64,000 nucleotides of DNA from an uncultured Aquimarina sp. (GTDB taxonomy: Bacteria; Bacteroidota; Bacteroidia; Flavobacteriales; Flavobacteriaceae). The notes under the pieces were generated by a model that saw nothing but the letters and a program-made list of their open reading frames with translations, ran no database searches and had not been told where the DNA came from. Positions 54,919-64,000 of this stretch are shown one piece after another. The stretch's first letter is position 1; the number at the start of each line of letters is the position of its first letter. The position numbers and the translations under genes were made by a program. The stretch lies in assembly GCA_947500845.1 (NCBI GenBank), contig CANMTP010000002.1, forward strand, positions 310,001 to 374,000, given 5' to 3'.

Positions 54919-57900
54919 ATGGAAGTTAATAAGAAAAAGGTAGATAAGGAATTTAGATTGTCCTCTTGGGCTATAAACAATCCAACTACCATTTACGTAA
55001 TGATTGCTATATTTTTGGTATTGGGACTTTCTGCATATTTCTCTATGCCTAGAGAAAATTTTCCCGAAATCAATGAAACCAAAATATACATAAGTGTTCC
55101 CTATCCAGGAAATACTGCAGAAGATATCGAACGTTTAATTATAGATCCGTTAGAAGATCAACTTAAAAATGTAAGTGGGGTCGTAGAAATTTTATCTACT
55201 TCTCAAGAGGATTATGGTATTATTACCGTTGAATTTGAAGAAGATCTTGCCGTTGCCGAAGCTAAGCAAAAAGTTAAGGACGAAGTAGACTCTGAAAAAG
55301 CAAACGAAGACTGGCCCACTTTTAATGGTGCCAAGGTAGAGCCCAATGTTTTCGACTTAAGTATGTCTGAAGAAATACCTATTTTAAACATCAATATTGC
55401 TGGTGACTACCCGGTAGACAAACTAAAAGAATTTGCCGAATACCTGGAAGATGAAATTGAAGATTTACCAGAAATCAAAAAGGCCGAAATTCGAGGTGCC
55501 CAGGAAAAAGAGGTTGAAGTAGCCGTAGATATCTATAAAATGATGGCTGCCAAAGTGAGTTTTGATGATGTAATTAATGCTATTCGCAACGGAAACATGA
55601 CCATGTCTGCCGGAAATATGATCACCAGTGGACAACGCAGAACGATTAGAATTCTAGGAGAGATTCAAAGACCTTCAGAACTTGATGATTTTGTAGTAAA
55701 ATCCCAAGATGGTGCAGTCTATCTTAGAGACATCGCAGAGGTTACTTTTGAAGAAGAAGATAAGACTACCTATGCTCGAGAATTTGGCCATAGCGTCGTG
55801 ATGTTGGATGTGATGAAGCGCTCAGGAAAAAATATGATCGAAGCTGTAGAAAAAATTGATAAAATCCTGGAAGATGCTCAAAAAGATATTTTCCCTCAAG
55901 ATCTAAGCGTTACAGTTGCCAACGACCAATCAGAAAAAACAGAAAATCAGGTAAGTGACCTGGTGAACAATATTATTTTTGGTATTATTCTGGTTGTAGG
56001 TGTACTCATGTTCTTTTTAGGATTTAGAAATGCCCTATTTGTAGGATTTGCCATCCCAATGTCGATGTTTATGTCCTTTATGATTTTATCACTTCTGGGA
56101 TATACCATGAACACCATGATCCTCTTTGCCCTGATTATGGGATTGGGAATGCTGGTAGATAATGGTATTGTAGTGGTCGAGAATGTATATCGATTGATGG
56201 AAGAAGAAGGAATGTCCCGAATTGAAGCCGCCAAAAAGGGAATTGGAGAGATAGCCTTCCCTATTATTATTTCCACGGCAACTACGGTTGCGGCATTTAT
56301 TCCTTTAGGAATGTGGCCGGGCGTTATGGGCGAGTTTATGATTTATTTCCCTATCACACTCTCAGTAGTACTAGGATCATCATTGTTTGTAGCAATTTTT
56401 ATCAATTCTATGCTGGTTTCTCAGTTTATGGAAGTGGGTGAGAAAAAATTAACGCGTAAACAATTGATTCGGTTAAGTATTATTTTAGGTGGTTTGGGAA
56501 CCTTCATTATCATAGTAGGAGGGCAAGTTCGTGCTTTGGGTACTTTAATGATCTTCACTGCAATTATGTTTTGGGTGTATCGCTATGTTTTAAAAGGTGC
56601 TGCCAACGTTTTTCAACGTAAATTTTTGGTATGGCTCGAAGGAATCTATCAACGTTTTTTGACTTTTGCTTTACGAGGATGGAGAGCTTATGCGTTTACT
56701 TTTGGTACTTTCTTATTATTAATCGTTGTATTTGCAATGTTTGGCGCATCCATTGGCAGTCAGCGAACCAAAGTTGAGTTTTTTCCAGATAACAAACCCA
56801 ACCAGATTATTGTGTATATAGAATATCCACAAGGAACAGACATTGATAAAACCAATGCGATTACCAAAGATATTGAACAGCGTGTATATGCAGTAGTTAA
56901 TGATGACCAATATGTTGAAGGTAAGGATTATAATTTCTTAGTAGAATCAGCGGTTTCACAGGTTGGTGAAGGTGCTGGTAACCCTCAAACCGATGGTGGT
57001 AGTAATGCCGAAATGCCTCATAGAGCAAAGATTACTGCAACAATGAGGGAATACAAATACAGAAAAGGAAAAGATTCTGAAGTATTACGACAAAAAGTGC
57101 AAGACGCCTTAAAGGGAATTTATCCCGGGGTAGCCATCTCTGTAGAAAAAGATGCGGTAGGCCCCCCGGCCGGATATCCTATCAATATAGAAATTGAAGG
57201 ACAGGATTATGATGAGCTCATTACTATTGCCGAGCAAATGCGCAATTTCATCAATGAAAAGAACATTCCGGGTATAGAAGAGCTAAAAATTGATGTGAAT
57301 AAAGGGAAACCGGCAATGCAGGTTGTTGTTGATCGTGAAAAAGCCGGAGAATTGAATGTAGCCGCTGGTCAGGTTGGTAATCAACTGCGTAGATCTATTT
57401 TTGGTGAAAAAGCAGGGATCTTTAAAAAAGAAGGAGAAGACTACGATATTTATGTACGCTTTAATGAGGATAATAGATATAATACTAGTGCACTTTTTAA
57501 CCAAAATATTACCTTTAGAGATCAGGCTACAGGAAGATTAAAAGAAATTCCTGTTTCAGCAGTGGCTTCACAAAAAAATACGTCTTCGTTTAGCGCTATC
57601 AAACATAAAGATACTAAAAGGGTAGTTACAGTGTATTCTGGTCTACAACCTGGTTTTACAGATGCAGGAGCGATTGTTTCTCAAATTCAAACAGAAATGG
57701 CAAGCTTTCCTAATCTTCCAAGAGGGGTTAAAATAGATTACACGGGCCAGATTGAGGAGCAAAACAAGCAAATGGCTTTCTTGATGAGTGCATTTTTCTC
57801 TGGCTTAGGGTTAATCATGCTAATCTTGATTTTCCAATTTAGCTCTATTTCTAAACCTACCATCATTATGATCGCTATTTTCTTAAGTTTTATAGGAGTA

Positions 57901-58416
57901 TTTGGTGGTATTTTAATCACAGGAGCACCATTTGTGATCATGATGACGATGATGGGAATTATTTCACTAGCAGGAATTGTAGTAAATAACGGCGTAGTCC
58001 TATTAGATTATACGCAACTCTTGATAGATCGTAAGAAAGCTGAGCTTGATGTACCAGAAAGAGATCTTTTGCCTAATGAAGAGGTAATAAAGATTATCAT
58101 TAAAGGGGGTAGAGCACGTTTACGACCAGTACTGTTAACAGCGATTACTACAGTGTTAGGATTAATCCCTCTTGCGATTGGTTTTAATGTAGATTTCTTT
58201 TCATTATTCAACACAGGAGATCCAAAAATATATATAGGAGGAGATAACGTAATTTTCTGGGGGCCTTTGGCTTGGGCTGTAATTTACGGGCTCATTATTG
58301 CTACGTTTCTTACGCTAATTATTGTTCCTTGTTTGTTCTTTATTGTTCAAAGAGTCAAGGTTAGATTTAGTAAAAAGAAAGTTGCAGAGGTAGCTGTTAC
58401 TCCGGCAACCGCATAG
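54919..58416 (+). CDS. RND family efflux permease
   Basis: The 1165-residue proton-driven pump has twelve membrane helices in two halves, each with a large periplasmic loop. The fourth helix carries the proton-relay Asp residues in GLGMLVDNGIVVVENVYR. The second half ends with GIISLAGIVVNNGVVLLDY and a cytoplasmic tail rich in Lys and Val. It is somewhat longer than AcrB (about 1050) because of the N-terminal extension and insertions. It expels hydrophobic compounds with the adaptor and TolC of the same operon. The N-terminal SMPRENFPEI resembles the CusA/efflux branch rather than AcrB. Substrate is unknown. Confidence 0.95.
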   Translation: MEVNKKKVDKEFRLSSWAINNPTTIYVMIAIFLVLGLSAYFSMPRENFPEINETKIYISVPYPGNTAEDIERLIIDPLEDQLKNVSGVVEILSTSQEDYGIITVEFEEDLAVAEAKQKVKDEVDSEKANEDWPTFNGAKVEPNVFDLSMSEEIPILNINIAGDYPVDKLKEFAEYLEDEIEDLPEIKKAEIRGAQEKEVEVAVDIYKMMAAKVSFDDVINAIRNGNMTMSAGNMITSGQRRTIRILGEIQRPSELDDFVVKSQDGAVYLRDIAEVTFEEEDKTTYAREFGHSVVMLDVMKRSGKNMIEAVEKIDKILEDAQKDIFPQDLSVTVANDQSEKTENQVSDLVNNIIFGIILVVGVLMFFLGFRNALFVGFAIPMSMFMSFMILSLLGYTMNTMILFALIMGLGMLVDNGIVVVENVYRLMEEEGMSRIEAAKKGIGEIAFPIIISTATTVAAFIPLGMWPGVMGEFMIYFPITLSVVLGSSLFVAIFINSMLVSQFMEVGEKKLTRKQLIRLSIILGGLGTFIIIVGGQVRALGTLMIFTAIMFWVYRYVLKGAANVFQRKFLVWLEGIYQRFLTFALRGWRAYAFTFGTFLLLIVVFAMFGASIGSQRTKVEFFPDNKPNQIIVYIEYPQGTDIDKTNAITKDIEQRVYAVVNDDQYVEGKDYNFLVESAVSQVGEGAGNPQTDGGSNAEMPHRAKITATMREYKYRKGKDSEVLRQKVQDALKGIYPGVAISVEKDAVGPPAGYPINIEIEGQDYDELITIAEQMRNFINEKNIPGIEELKIDVNKGKPAMQVVVDREKAGELNVAAGQVGNQLRRSIFGEKAGIFKKEGEDYDIYVRFNEDNRYNTSALFNQNITFRDQATGRLKEIPVSAVASQKNTSSFSAIKHKDTKRVVTVYSGLQPGFTDAGAIVSQIQTEMASFPNLPRGVKIDYTGQIEEQNKQMAFLMSAFFSGLGLIMLILIFQFSSISKPTIIMIAIFLSFIGVFGGILITGAPFVIMMTMMGIISLAGIVVNNGVVLLDYTQLLIDRKKAELDVPERDLLPNEEVIKIIIKGGRARLRPVLLTAITTVLGLIPLAIGFNVDFFSLFNTGDPKIYIGGDNVIFWGPLAWAVIYGLIIATFLTLIIVPCLFFIVQRVKVRFSKKKVAEVAVTPATA

Positions 58417-58437
58417 AAAGAGCTATAAATTGATTAG

Positions 58438-58676
58438 AAAACGTCGCAAATTGCGGCGTTTTTTGTTTTTTTGGCTCATGGTCATGTATACTGCGTCATT
58501 GCGATTCGCCTCAAGCAAAGAAGCAATCTTTTCAATATGAGCAGAAGTATAGTTTCATAGCAAAAAGACTACTTCGTCCTACCTCCTCGTAGTGACGGTG
58601 TGTTCGTCATTGCGCACCTGCTTGACCCTTGGAAAGCTTGGTGAAGTCATCTTTTAATTTAAGTAGAAGTATGTTC
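58438..58676. repeat. Direct repeat of about 240 bp, copy 1
   Basis: This segment starts with the efflux-operon terminator and is repeated with only scattered differences at 59057-59293, 619 bp downstream. Each copy carries two REP-like units of the form GTCATTGCG...GAAGC/GAAG.C.ATCTTTT (here about 58496-58536 and 58608-58655) and a shared CTACTTCGTCCTACCTCC block. No gene is seen in it. Confidence 0.85.
58440..58472 (+). terminator. Rho-independent terminator of the efflux operon
   Basis: Arms AACGTCGCAA (58440-58449) and TTGCGGCGTT (58451-58460), with one G-T pair, are followed by a T-rich tract to 58472. It lies 24 bp after the RND gene. An exact copy stands at 59059-59091 inside the second direct repeat, with no gene before it. 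Confidence 0.85.
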
Positions 58677-58913
58677 TTAAATTAGGTATAAGGCTTCTAA
58701 GATATAAACAAGGTATCATCGACAAGGTTCCAAAAAAGTCATAAACAAATATCAAAATGACACTCAGGTATGAATAATAATGTCACCAGAGCCATTGGCA
58801 TGTAGTCTACGCCACTATGATAGTACTACGATAGTGTAAATAGTACTCCAAAAATAAGGTTGTTAAAAATGAATTTCTTGGAGACAGAAAAGTCAAGGCA
58901 AGGAAGGTCTACC

Positions 58914-58985
58914 TGACAAAGGCAGGCTAGACCGCTTCGCTAGTTGAACTGTCATTCCTGCGTAGGCAGGAATCCATCATCTGTA
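58914..58985. repeat. REP-like intergenic hairpin
   Basis: Arms ATTCCTGC (58954-58961) and GCAGGAAT (58966-58973) form a perfect hairpin within GTCATTCCTGCGTAGGCAGG, a type of short palindrome scattered through many Bacteroidota genomes. It lies between the two direct repeats. The rest of 58677-59056 shows no gene. Confidence 0.6.
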
Positions 58986-59056
58986 CTTCTAAAAAAATTA
59001 GATCACAAATCAAGTTTGGGATGACAAATAGGAATCGAAATTAGTTTTACCACAAT

Positions 59057-59293
59057 AAAACGTCGCAAATTGCGGCGTTTTTTGTTTTTTTGGCTCATGG
59101 TCATGTATACTGCGTCATTGCGATTCGCCTCAAGCGAAGAAGCAATCTTTTCACTATTAGCAGAATTATGGTTTCATAGAGAGAGACTACTTCGTCCTAC
59201 CTCCTCGTAGTGACGGTGTGTTCGTCATTGCGAACCCGCTTGACCCTAGGAGAGTATGGTGAAGCCATCTTTTACTATGAACAGAAATATGGT
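59057..59293. repeat. Direct repeat of about 240 bp, copy 2
   Basis: Counterpart of 58438-58676, beginning with a second copy of the efflux-operon terminator (59059-59091) that has no gene in front. The two REP-like units lie at about 59115-59152 and 59223-59272. The following stretch to 59508 holds no recognisable gene and must contain the promoter of the small regulator gene. Confidence 0.85.
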
Positions 59294-59508
59294 TATCGTC
59301 TATTCGCAAAATTGATACTCTGGATTTATCAATCACGAAACTCTTCACTTGTTTTAAGGCCATAATTACTAGTACTTTAGTTCATGAGTTTTGAGTAACT
59401 CTTAGATCAAATAGTACCCCTAGAACTATCTTTTTTATAAAATATACTCCAACCAAATCGATGAAAACATATCGTCGATGCTATCCATACATATTTTAAT
59501 CATTTAAA

Positions 59509-59793
59509 ATGGGAATTATAATGAGCACTATCATCAAACAAGTCGAAATTATTGAACGTATCGATCAGTTAATACGTTTACAAGCCACAGGAACCGTAAT
59601 TGAGTTGGCTATCAGGTTGAATATTTCAAAAACCAAACTGTACAGAACCATAAGACTTATGAAAAGCTTACACGCCCCTATAGTTTATGACTTTTCCTTA
59701 GAAAGTTATGTATACGTAGAATCGGTACGTTTTAAGTTTGGCTTTTACGACAACGGGACCCATGAAGATACACTACATTCTTATGTAAGCTAA
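59509..59793 (+). CDS. Small helix-turn-helix protein
   Basis: This 94-residue protein has a winged or simple helix-turn-helix at about residues 12-50 (ERIDQLIRLQATGTVIELAI and NISKTKLYRTIRLMKSL), with the pattern of HTH_11-type DNA-binding domains. The remainder (VYDFSLESYVYVESVRFKFGF) looks like the wing or a short beta domain. A second in-frame ATG at 59521 gives a 90-residue form. It lies 271 bp upstream of the RHS-like gene on the same strand and may regulate it; this is a position-based inference. Confidence 0.7.
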   Translation: MGIIMSTIIKQVEIIERIDQLIRLQATGTVIELAIRLNISKTKLYRTIRLMKSLHAPIVYDFSLESYVYVESVRFKFGFYDNGTHEDTLHSYVS

Positions 59794-59862
59794 GTTCATA
59801 ATGCGATAGTAGTCTTTAACCTACCCATACTATCAATTTTATTTTAAAAAAGAAATTTTGGT

Positions 59863-59883
59863 CAGTTTCAAAAAATGAAACTG
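59863..59883. repeat. Palindromic element CAGTTTCA-N5-TGAAACTG, copy 3
   Basis: Perfect 8-bp arms CAGTTTCA and TGAAACTG around AAAAA, in the gap between the small helix-turn-helix gene and the RHS-like gene, 181 bp before its start. The 13 bases TTTCAAAAAATGA and flanks match copy 1 almost exactly. Confidence 0.75.
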
Positions 59884-60064
59884 GCGACCGTTAATATTGC
59901 ACTTTAGAAAAGTAAGAAAGCATAAAAAATCATCTATGCAATTTAAAAACGACCTAACAACATATTCTGAGTACCCGATTAAATAAAGGTTAAGACATAC
60001 AAGAACTGTATGAAAAGGTAAAAAGTGTGTTTCTTCTAAATAAGAATATTAAAAATTAAAACTA

Positions 60065-63000
60065 ATGGATATAAAACATTTTTTTCTATTGAGAATAATG
60101 CTCTATACTGCTTTTGGAGTATGCATTATTAGCTATGGACAAGACAGCACGAACGGCGAATTTGATTATGGGGCAGAACTCTATAAAATGATCAAAATTC
60201 CTAATTCTCCAGAAGCAGAAGCCTTTTCTAAATATGGAGATACTCCTGTCAGCTTACATACTGGAACACCAACTATTAATATTCCATTATATACTATAGA
60301 GGGTAGGGAGTTATCCTTACCCATATCACTCACCTATGATGCGACAGGGATCAAGGTTGAGCAACTAGCTACTTGGGTAGGGTTAGGATGGAACCTGAAT
60401 ATTGGAGGCAGAATTACCCGTCAGATCAATGGGTTGGCAGATGACTACATAACGGGAGCTTACACAACTATTAATGACGTAGCTGTGGTAAATAAGGTGA
60501 TTAGTTATAAAAATAATAATACTCGTTTCTCATCGCTAGATGCTGCAAGGGATTACTTTCGATTTCTCAAAGACTTGAGTAACAGTTACATAGATACAGA
60601 ACCTGATTATTATCACATAAACGTTTTGGGGATCAATGAAACTTTCGCATTTGATATTAAACATCGGAATCGTCCGAGATGTTTTACGAATCCCAGAATA
60701 AAAATACAAAAAAGCACTGCAAGCTTTGGAGGATATCATAGTGTTGATAGTTGGGTAGTGACTGGAGAAGATGGAACTAGATATTGGTTTGAAGTGCCAG
60801 AGTCTACTAAGCGATACGGAAATGATGCGATTCCTGGAGGAGCAATTATAAATGAATATAATTCTTCTTGGTTATTAACTAAAATTGTATCCCCGAATAA
60901 AAAAGACATATATACTTTTCAATACACAAATTTTGGATATTGGTCACAAGAGCAATTAGGTTCTTCTGCAGCAGTATCCAATATTGAATTTAAAGCTACA
61001 GATTCATATTTCTCAGATGTTTTTCCTACCTACGGAGGTCGAGCAGGATATTGGATCAAACAGCAGTTCCTGAGTTCTATTAAACATAACGGAAAAACTA
61101 TTGTATCTACAGGCTTAGAAAATCGGCATGATATTGATAATGCTGTTTCAGCTAAAAGACTATCTAGAATAGATATAAAAAATAGTAATGCAATAGTTTT
61201 GAAATCCTTTGAGTTTGATAACAATGATTATTTCAATTTGGACGGAGGTAACCCAGCGGAAAAAGATCCATTAGATATTCGGCTAAAATTAAATAGCATT
61301 AGTATTAAAGGTAAAAACGATCCTAAGGTACAATCTTATCGTTTCGAGTATCATAAACCAAGAGAATTGCCATCTCGTAAATCCTTGTCTCAAGACTACC
61401 TAGGTTATTATAATGGTGCAGGAAACGGAACCTCCTTAATCCCTTCATACACTACTGCTCAGGGAATCCACTTTAATGGAGCTAATCGAGCTCCTAATGA
61501 AAATTATGGTAAGATTGGAATTTTAAATAAAATTGTTTATCCAACCGGGGGATTCACTGAGTTTGTCTACGAAGGTCATGAAATTCTAAAGACTGAAACA
61601 TCTTTAGTCCAAGATACTAGGCTTGATCTGGGTATACATGGTAATTCAGTCACAGATCCAGCTTTGTACTTTGACGAAAATGGAGCTCCTTGTGATGATG
61701 GCTTTTTACCTAAACCACCAAAAATTAAAATAGAAACTTTTCATATTCTCAAGTCTGGTCAGTATAGATTAAATTATAATGGAAACCCTAACGACATGGA
61801 AGCCTACATAGTCTTTTTAAAACCTCTTGACCCTAATGATTGTAAGGACTTTCCGCCTAGATGTCCTGATCCTCATGATAATTATGATAGTTATTGTGAT
61901 TTTATTGGTCAATCGGCTTACTGGCACAGTAGTATGCCAATTGATTCCAATACGCGATTTTTTGAGCAAGGAACTTATAAAGCCATGGTTGTATTAGATG
62001 AAGGATTGGGGGATGACTATGATAACGTGAGGCTAAATATTTATGACCTTGTCCCCTCAACAACTTCAAAAAATGTTCCTATTGGAGGTATTAGAATAAA
62101 AAAAATAAAAGATTTTAACAATGATGGGCAAATAGCCAAAATAAAAAATTATACCTATAGAAACAGTTTAGATCATAGTACAGCTGTTCGTAATAACTAC
62201 CTCAATCTGTCCACTATAAAAAATTATAGAACCAAAACGGGAGAAAAAACACAACTAGAAAGAATGGCTGTTTATCCAAAGGCAGATCAACCCTATGTAA
62301 CTTATAAAAGTGTCAAGGAAGATTTGATCAGCGAAGAGGGAAAATCCAACGGTAGTGCATTGTATAGTTTTTATTCAGGATCAAAAGGAGCAGTTCCAAG
62401 AACTACCCAGCCATATGAAAATAATTATCGCTCTAGTTTCAAGGTTGGTAACATACGTAAAAAGATTAATAAAAATTTTGATAATCAAAATATTAACAAT
62501 GAAGAAATAACGTATTTCGAAACATATGAGGATGCACTCTCAATTCATGGATTGATAGTATATACCGATTTCAATTACAGAAATAAGGCCATCTTACTTA
62601 AAGAAAATAATAACTCTTTGGGATATTATGTGTCTTATGAATTCAAAGACGCTTTAGAATGTAACGATATTGGCGGAGGAGGTGGTAGTCTGGGTGGCTG
62701 TGTCAGACCAGACTACGTGGTTAATTATCAAAATTATGGATATTCTGATGTGCTTATAGGTGACTTTAGTGCTCTTCGAGTACGTTTTAGCATTGCTTCC
62801 GGTAAAAACGGTGGTATTGCCGCTGTAGAAAAAACGGATTTGTACTATGACAATCAGGATTCTATACAATGCATAAAAAAAAGAGATACGCTCATTTACG
62901 ACCCAATTATCGATTATTTACCAAGAAAATCTATAACTCAACACAATGACTCAATTGCTTATGAAACTAATTTCTTTTATCCTAGAGATATGCAGGTTTT

Positions 63001-63628
63001 AGGATCTTCTGACCTAATTTCTATCAACAACTTGTCCGAGATCGTTAAAACTGAGGTAATCCAGAATATAAACGATGACTCTAAACTTATTTCATCTAGA
63101 AAACAAGAGTATTCCAAAGTTTCTAACGGTATAGTAATGCCTACTAAAATTTCAGTTGGTAAAGGCAATTTAACAGAATATGATACAGTAGATTACCTAG
63201 AACTTACATATTATAACAATGGCAATGTTAAAGAATCACAGGGACCAGAAGGGATCAATACAGCTTATCTCTGGGGCTATCACGATCAATACCCCATTGC
63301 TAAGATCGATAATGCTACTAACACCGATGTCACGAGCTATATAAGTAATCTTCAAGCTCTATCAAATGCAGATGACGATAGAACTCAAGGATATTTAGGT
63401 AAAGAAGGTGTTTTACGACAAGCCTTAGATGACTTACGAACAACTTTACCCAATGCTATGGTTACCACATTTACTTACGATCCCTTGATCGGAGTCACCA
63501 GTATGACCGATCCAAAAGGCTACACTACCTATTATGAATACGATGATTTCAATCGTTTGGAGTTTGTAAAAGATGCTGAGGGCAATTTGATTTCAGAGAA
63601 CAAGTACCGTTATAAGAACCAAAATTAA
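60065..63628 (+). CDS. Large secreted RHS-like protein
   Basis: The 1187-residue protein has a signal peptide (about residues 1-26, ending SYGQ). The N-terminal part, PNSPEAEAFSKYGDTPVSLHTGTPTINIPLYTI followed by LPISLTYDATGIKVEQLATWVGLGWNL (in parts), is typical of Bacteroidota secreted proteins of the SpvB/RHS type. YD-repeat sequence appears at the C-terminus (TFTYDPLIGVTSMTDPKGYTTYYEYDDFNRLEFVKDAEGN in parts). It ends soon after one RHS unit, without a toxin-like tail. A second secreted gene follows 17 bp later. Roles of such proteins range from toxin shells to adhesion; nothing here decides between them. Confidence 0.85.
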   Translation: MDIKHFFLLRIMLYTAFGVCIISYGQDSTNGEFDYGAELYKMIKIPNSPEAEAFSKYGDTPVSLHTGTPTINIPLYTIEGRELSLPISLTYDATGIKVEQLATWVGLGWNLNIGGRITRQINGLADDYITGAYTTINDVAVVNKVISYKNNNTRFSSLDAARDYFRFLKDLSNSYIDTEPDYYHINVLGINETFAFDIKHRNRPRCFTNPRIKIQKSTASFGGYHSVDSWVVTGEDGTRYWFEVPESTKRYGNDAIPGGAIINEYNSSWLLTKIVSPNKKDIYTFQYTNFGYWSQEQLGSSAAVSNIEFKATDSYFSDVFPTYGGRAGYWIKQQFLSSIKHNGKTIVSTGLENRHDIDNAVSAKRLSRIDIKNSNAIVLKSFEFDNNDYFNLDGGNPAEKDPLDIRLKLNSISIKGKNDPKVQSYRFEYHKPRELPSRKSLSQDYLGYYNGAGNGTSLIPSYTTAQGIHFNGANRAPNENYGKIGILNKIVYPTGGFTEFVYEGHEILKTETSLVQDTRLDLGIHGNSVTDPALYFDENGAPCDDGFLPKPPKIKIETFHILKSGQYRLNYNGNPNDMEAYIVFLKPLDPNDCKDFPPRCPDPHDNYDSYCDFIGQSAYWHSSMPIDSNTRFFEQGTYKAMVVLDEGLGDDYDNVRLNIYDLVPSTTSKNVPIGGIRIKKIKDFNNDGQIAKIKNYTYRNSLDHSTAVRNNYLNLSTIKNYRTKTGEKTQLERMAVYPKADQPYVTYKSVKEDLISEEGKSNGSALYSFYSGSKGAVPRTTQPYENNYRSSFKVGNIRKKINKNFDNQNINNEEITYFETYEDALSIHGLIVYTDFNYRNKAILLKENNNSLGYYVSYEFKDALECNDIGGGGGSLGGCVRPDYVVNYQNYGYSDVLIGDFSALRVRFSIASGKNGGIAAVEKTDLYYDNQDSIQCIKKRDTLIYDPIIDYLPRKSITQHNDSIAYETNFFYPRDMQVLGSSDLISINNLSEIVKTEVIQNINDDSKLISSRKQEYSKVSNGIVMPTKISVGKGNLTEYDTVDYLELTYYNNGNVKESQGPEGINTAYLWGYHDQYPIAKIDNATNTDVTSYISNLQALSNADDDRTQGYLGKEGVLRQALDDLRTTLPNAMVTTFTYDPLIGVTSMTDPKGYTTYYEYDDFNRLEFVKDAEGNLISENKYRYKNQN

Positions 63629-63645
63629 TAAAGAACAGATCCGTT

Positions 63646-64000
63646 ATGAAAATTATAGATTTACAACATATCCTAGTTGTTTTCACCTTGCTCTTTTGTG
63701 CAGAGGGAATAGCTCAATTTGGTGGTGGAGATCTACCTATAGATGAGAAACCTAAATGGTATCGCGATGCTGATGGTGATGGTTGGGGGGTTACAAATAA
63801 TATGATTGAGAGTTACCATCAACCCAGTGGATACGTATTTAAAAATGGAGATTGTAACGACAACAATGCCTCAATATATCCTAAAGATTATTATCGAGAT
63901 AAAGATGGTGATGGATTTGGAACAGGCTCAAGAGTAATCCTTTGTAATCCTTCGGGCTATGTTACGCGTGGTGGAGATTGTAATGATAATGATGCTGCTA
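63646..64000 (+). CDS. Secreted protein with Asp-rich MopE-like repeats (cut by window end)
   Basis: Only the first 118 codons are in the window. A signal peptide (about residues 1-23, ending GIAQ) is followed by two repeats of about 40 residues with the pattern W/YYRDxDGDGxG ... PSGYV ... GDCNDNxAxIYP. Acidic DxDGDG loops of this kind, shared with MopE and thrombospondin type 3 repeats, bind calcium. It starts 17 bp after the RHS-like gene and is cotranscribed. In Bacteroidota such repeats often precede a long RHS or adhesion region, which would lie beyond 64000. Confidence 0.75.
   Translation, partial: MKIIDLQHILVVFTLLFCAEGIAQFGGGDLPIDEKPKWYRDADGDGWGVTNNMIESYHQPSGYVFKNGDCNDNNASIYPKDYYRDKDGDGFGTGSRVILCNPSGYVTRGGDCNDNDAA

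Noticed and set aside
58914-58985. Hairpin as a transcription terminator
   Set aside because: No T run follows on either strand and no gene ends nearby; it fits a REP-like repeat better.
1-64000. CRISPR array, rRNA operon, prophage or integron
   Set aside because: No regularly spaced direct repeats, no rRNA-like sequence and no phage structural or integrase genes were seen.

Overview
This is an AT-rich chromosomal window from a marine-type member of the Bacteroidota, most likely Flavobacteriaceae (Aquimarina or a close relative). I infer this from the gene families (GYDIA-type GHMP kinase beside a class II HMG-CoA reductase, flavobacterial ExbB/ExbD cluster, RpoD-like sigma of about 287 residues, ComEC with a weak C-terminal domain, long secreted RHS-like protein) and from Bacteroidota-type -7 promoter boxes (TAnnTTTG) ahead of several genes. 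No database search was possible, so species assignment is inference.

Layout. 0-4 kb: an ExbB / membrane protein / ExbD / ExbD energy-transduction operon on the minus strand, followed by a second ExbD pair of which one member is a decayed pseudogene; then tRNA-Ser(GGA). 4-8 kb: asparaginase, TatD nuclease, a retropepsin-like protease and a MacB/FtsX-type permease. 8-15.2 kb: purH followed by the rod-shape cluster mreB-mreC-mreD-PBP2-rodA. 15.2-24.5 kb: a DNA/RNA non-specific endonuclease; a C39-like/VKOR/thioredoxin fusion followed by what looks like the wreck of a cysteine-rich peptide gene; OppC-type permease and Prc-type protease; then surE-lpxB and an NlpC/P60 lipoprotein. 24.6-29.1 kb: accessory stretch with an IS630-type element whose transposase is split at an A8 tract, unrecognised lipoprotein and small genes, and an ATPase. 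29.2-38.6 kb: comEC, a serine hydrolase, a thioredoxin, and a peptide-uptake module (two POT transporters plus DPP-IV-like peptidase). 38.9-41.2 kb: mevalonate pathway genes. 41.3-44.6 kb: RpoD paralogue, small proteins and an IS110-family element with a folded 5' leader that looks like a bridge RNA. 44.7-51.5 kb: MarR regulator, odhB-sucA, an outer-membrane barrel and a polyprenyl synthase. 51.8-58.4 kb: a TetR-TolC-HlyD-RND efflux operon. 58.4-59.5 kb: gene-free, with a roughly 240 bp direct repeat and REP-like hairpins. 59.5-64 kb: a small helix-turn-helix protein, a 1187-residue RHS-like secreted protein and the start of a second secreted protein with Asp-rich MopE-like repeats, cut by the window end.

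The most interesting non-genic signals are: a roughly 60-65 bp element placed about 30 bp upstream of both the Prc protease and the DPP-IV start codons; a perfect CAGTTTCA-N5-TGAAACTG palindrome at three intergenic sites upstream of unrelated genes; the two-stem-loop leader of the IS110 transposase; and the cysteine-rich peptide remnant after the VKOR-thioredoxin gene.
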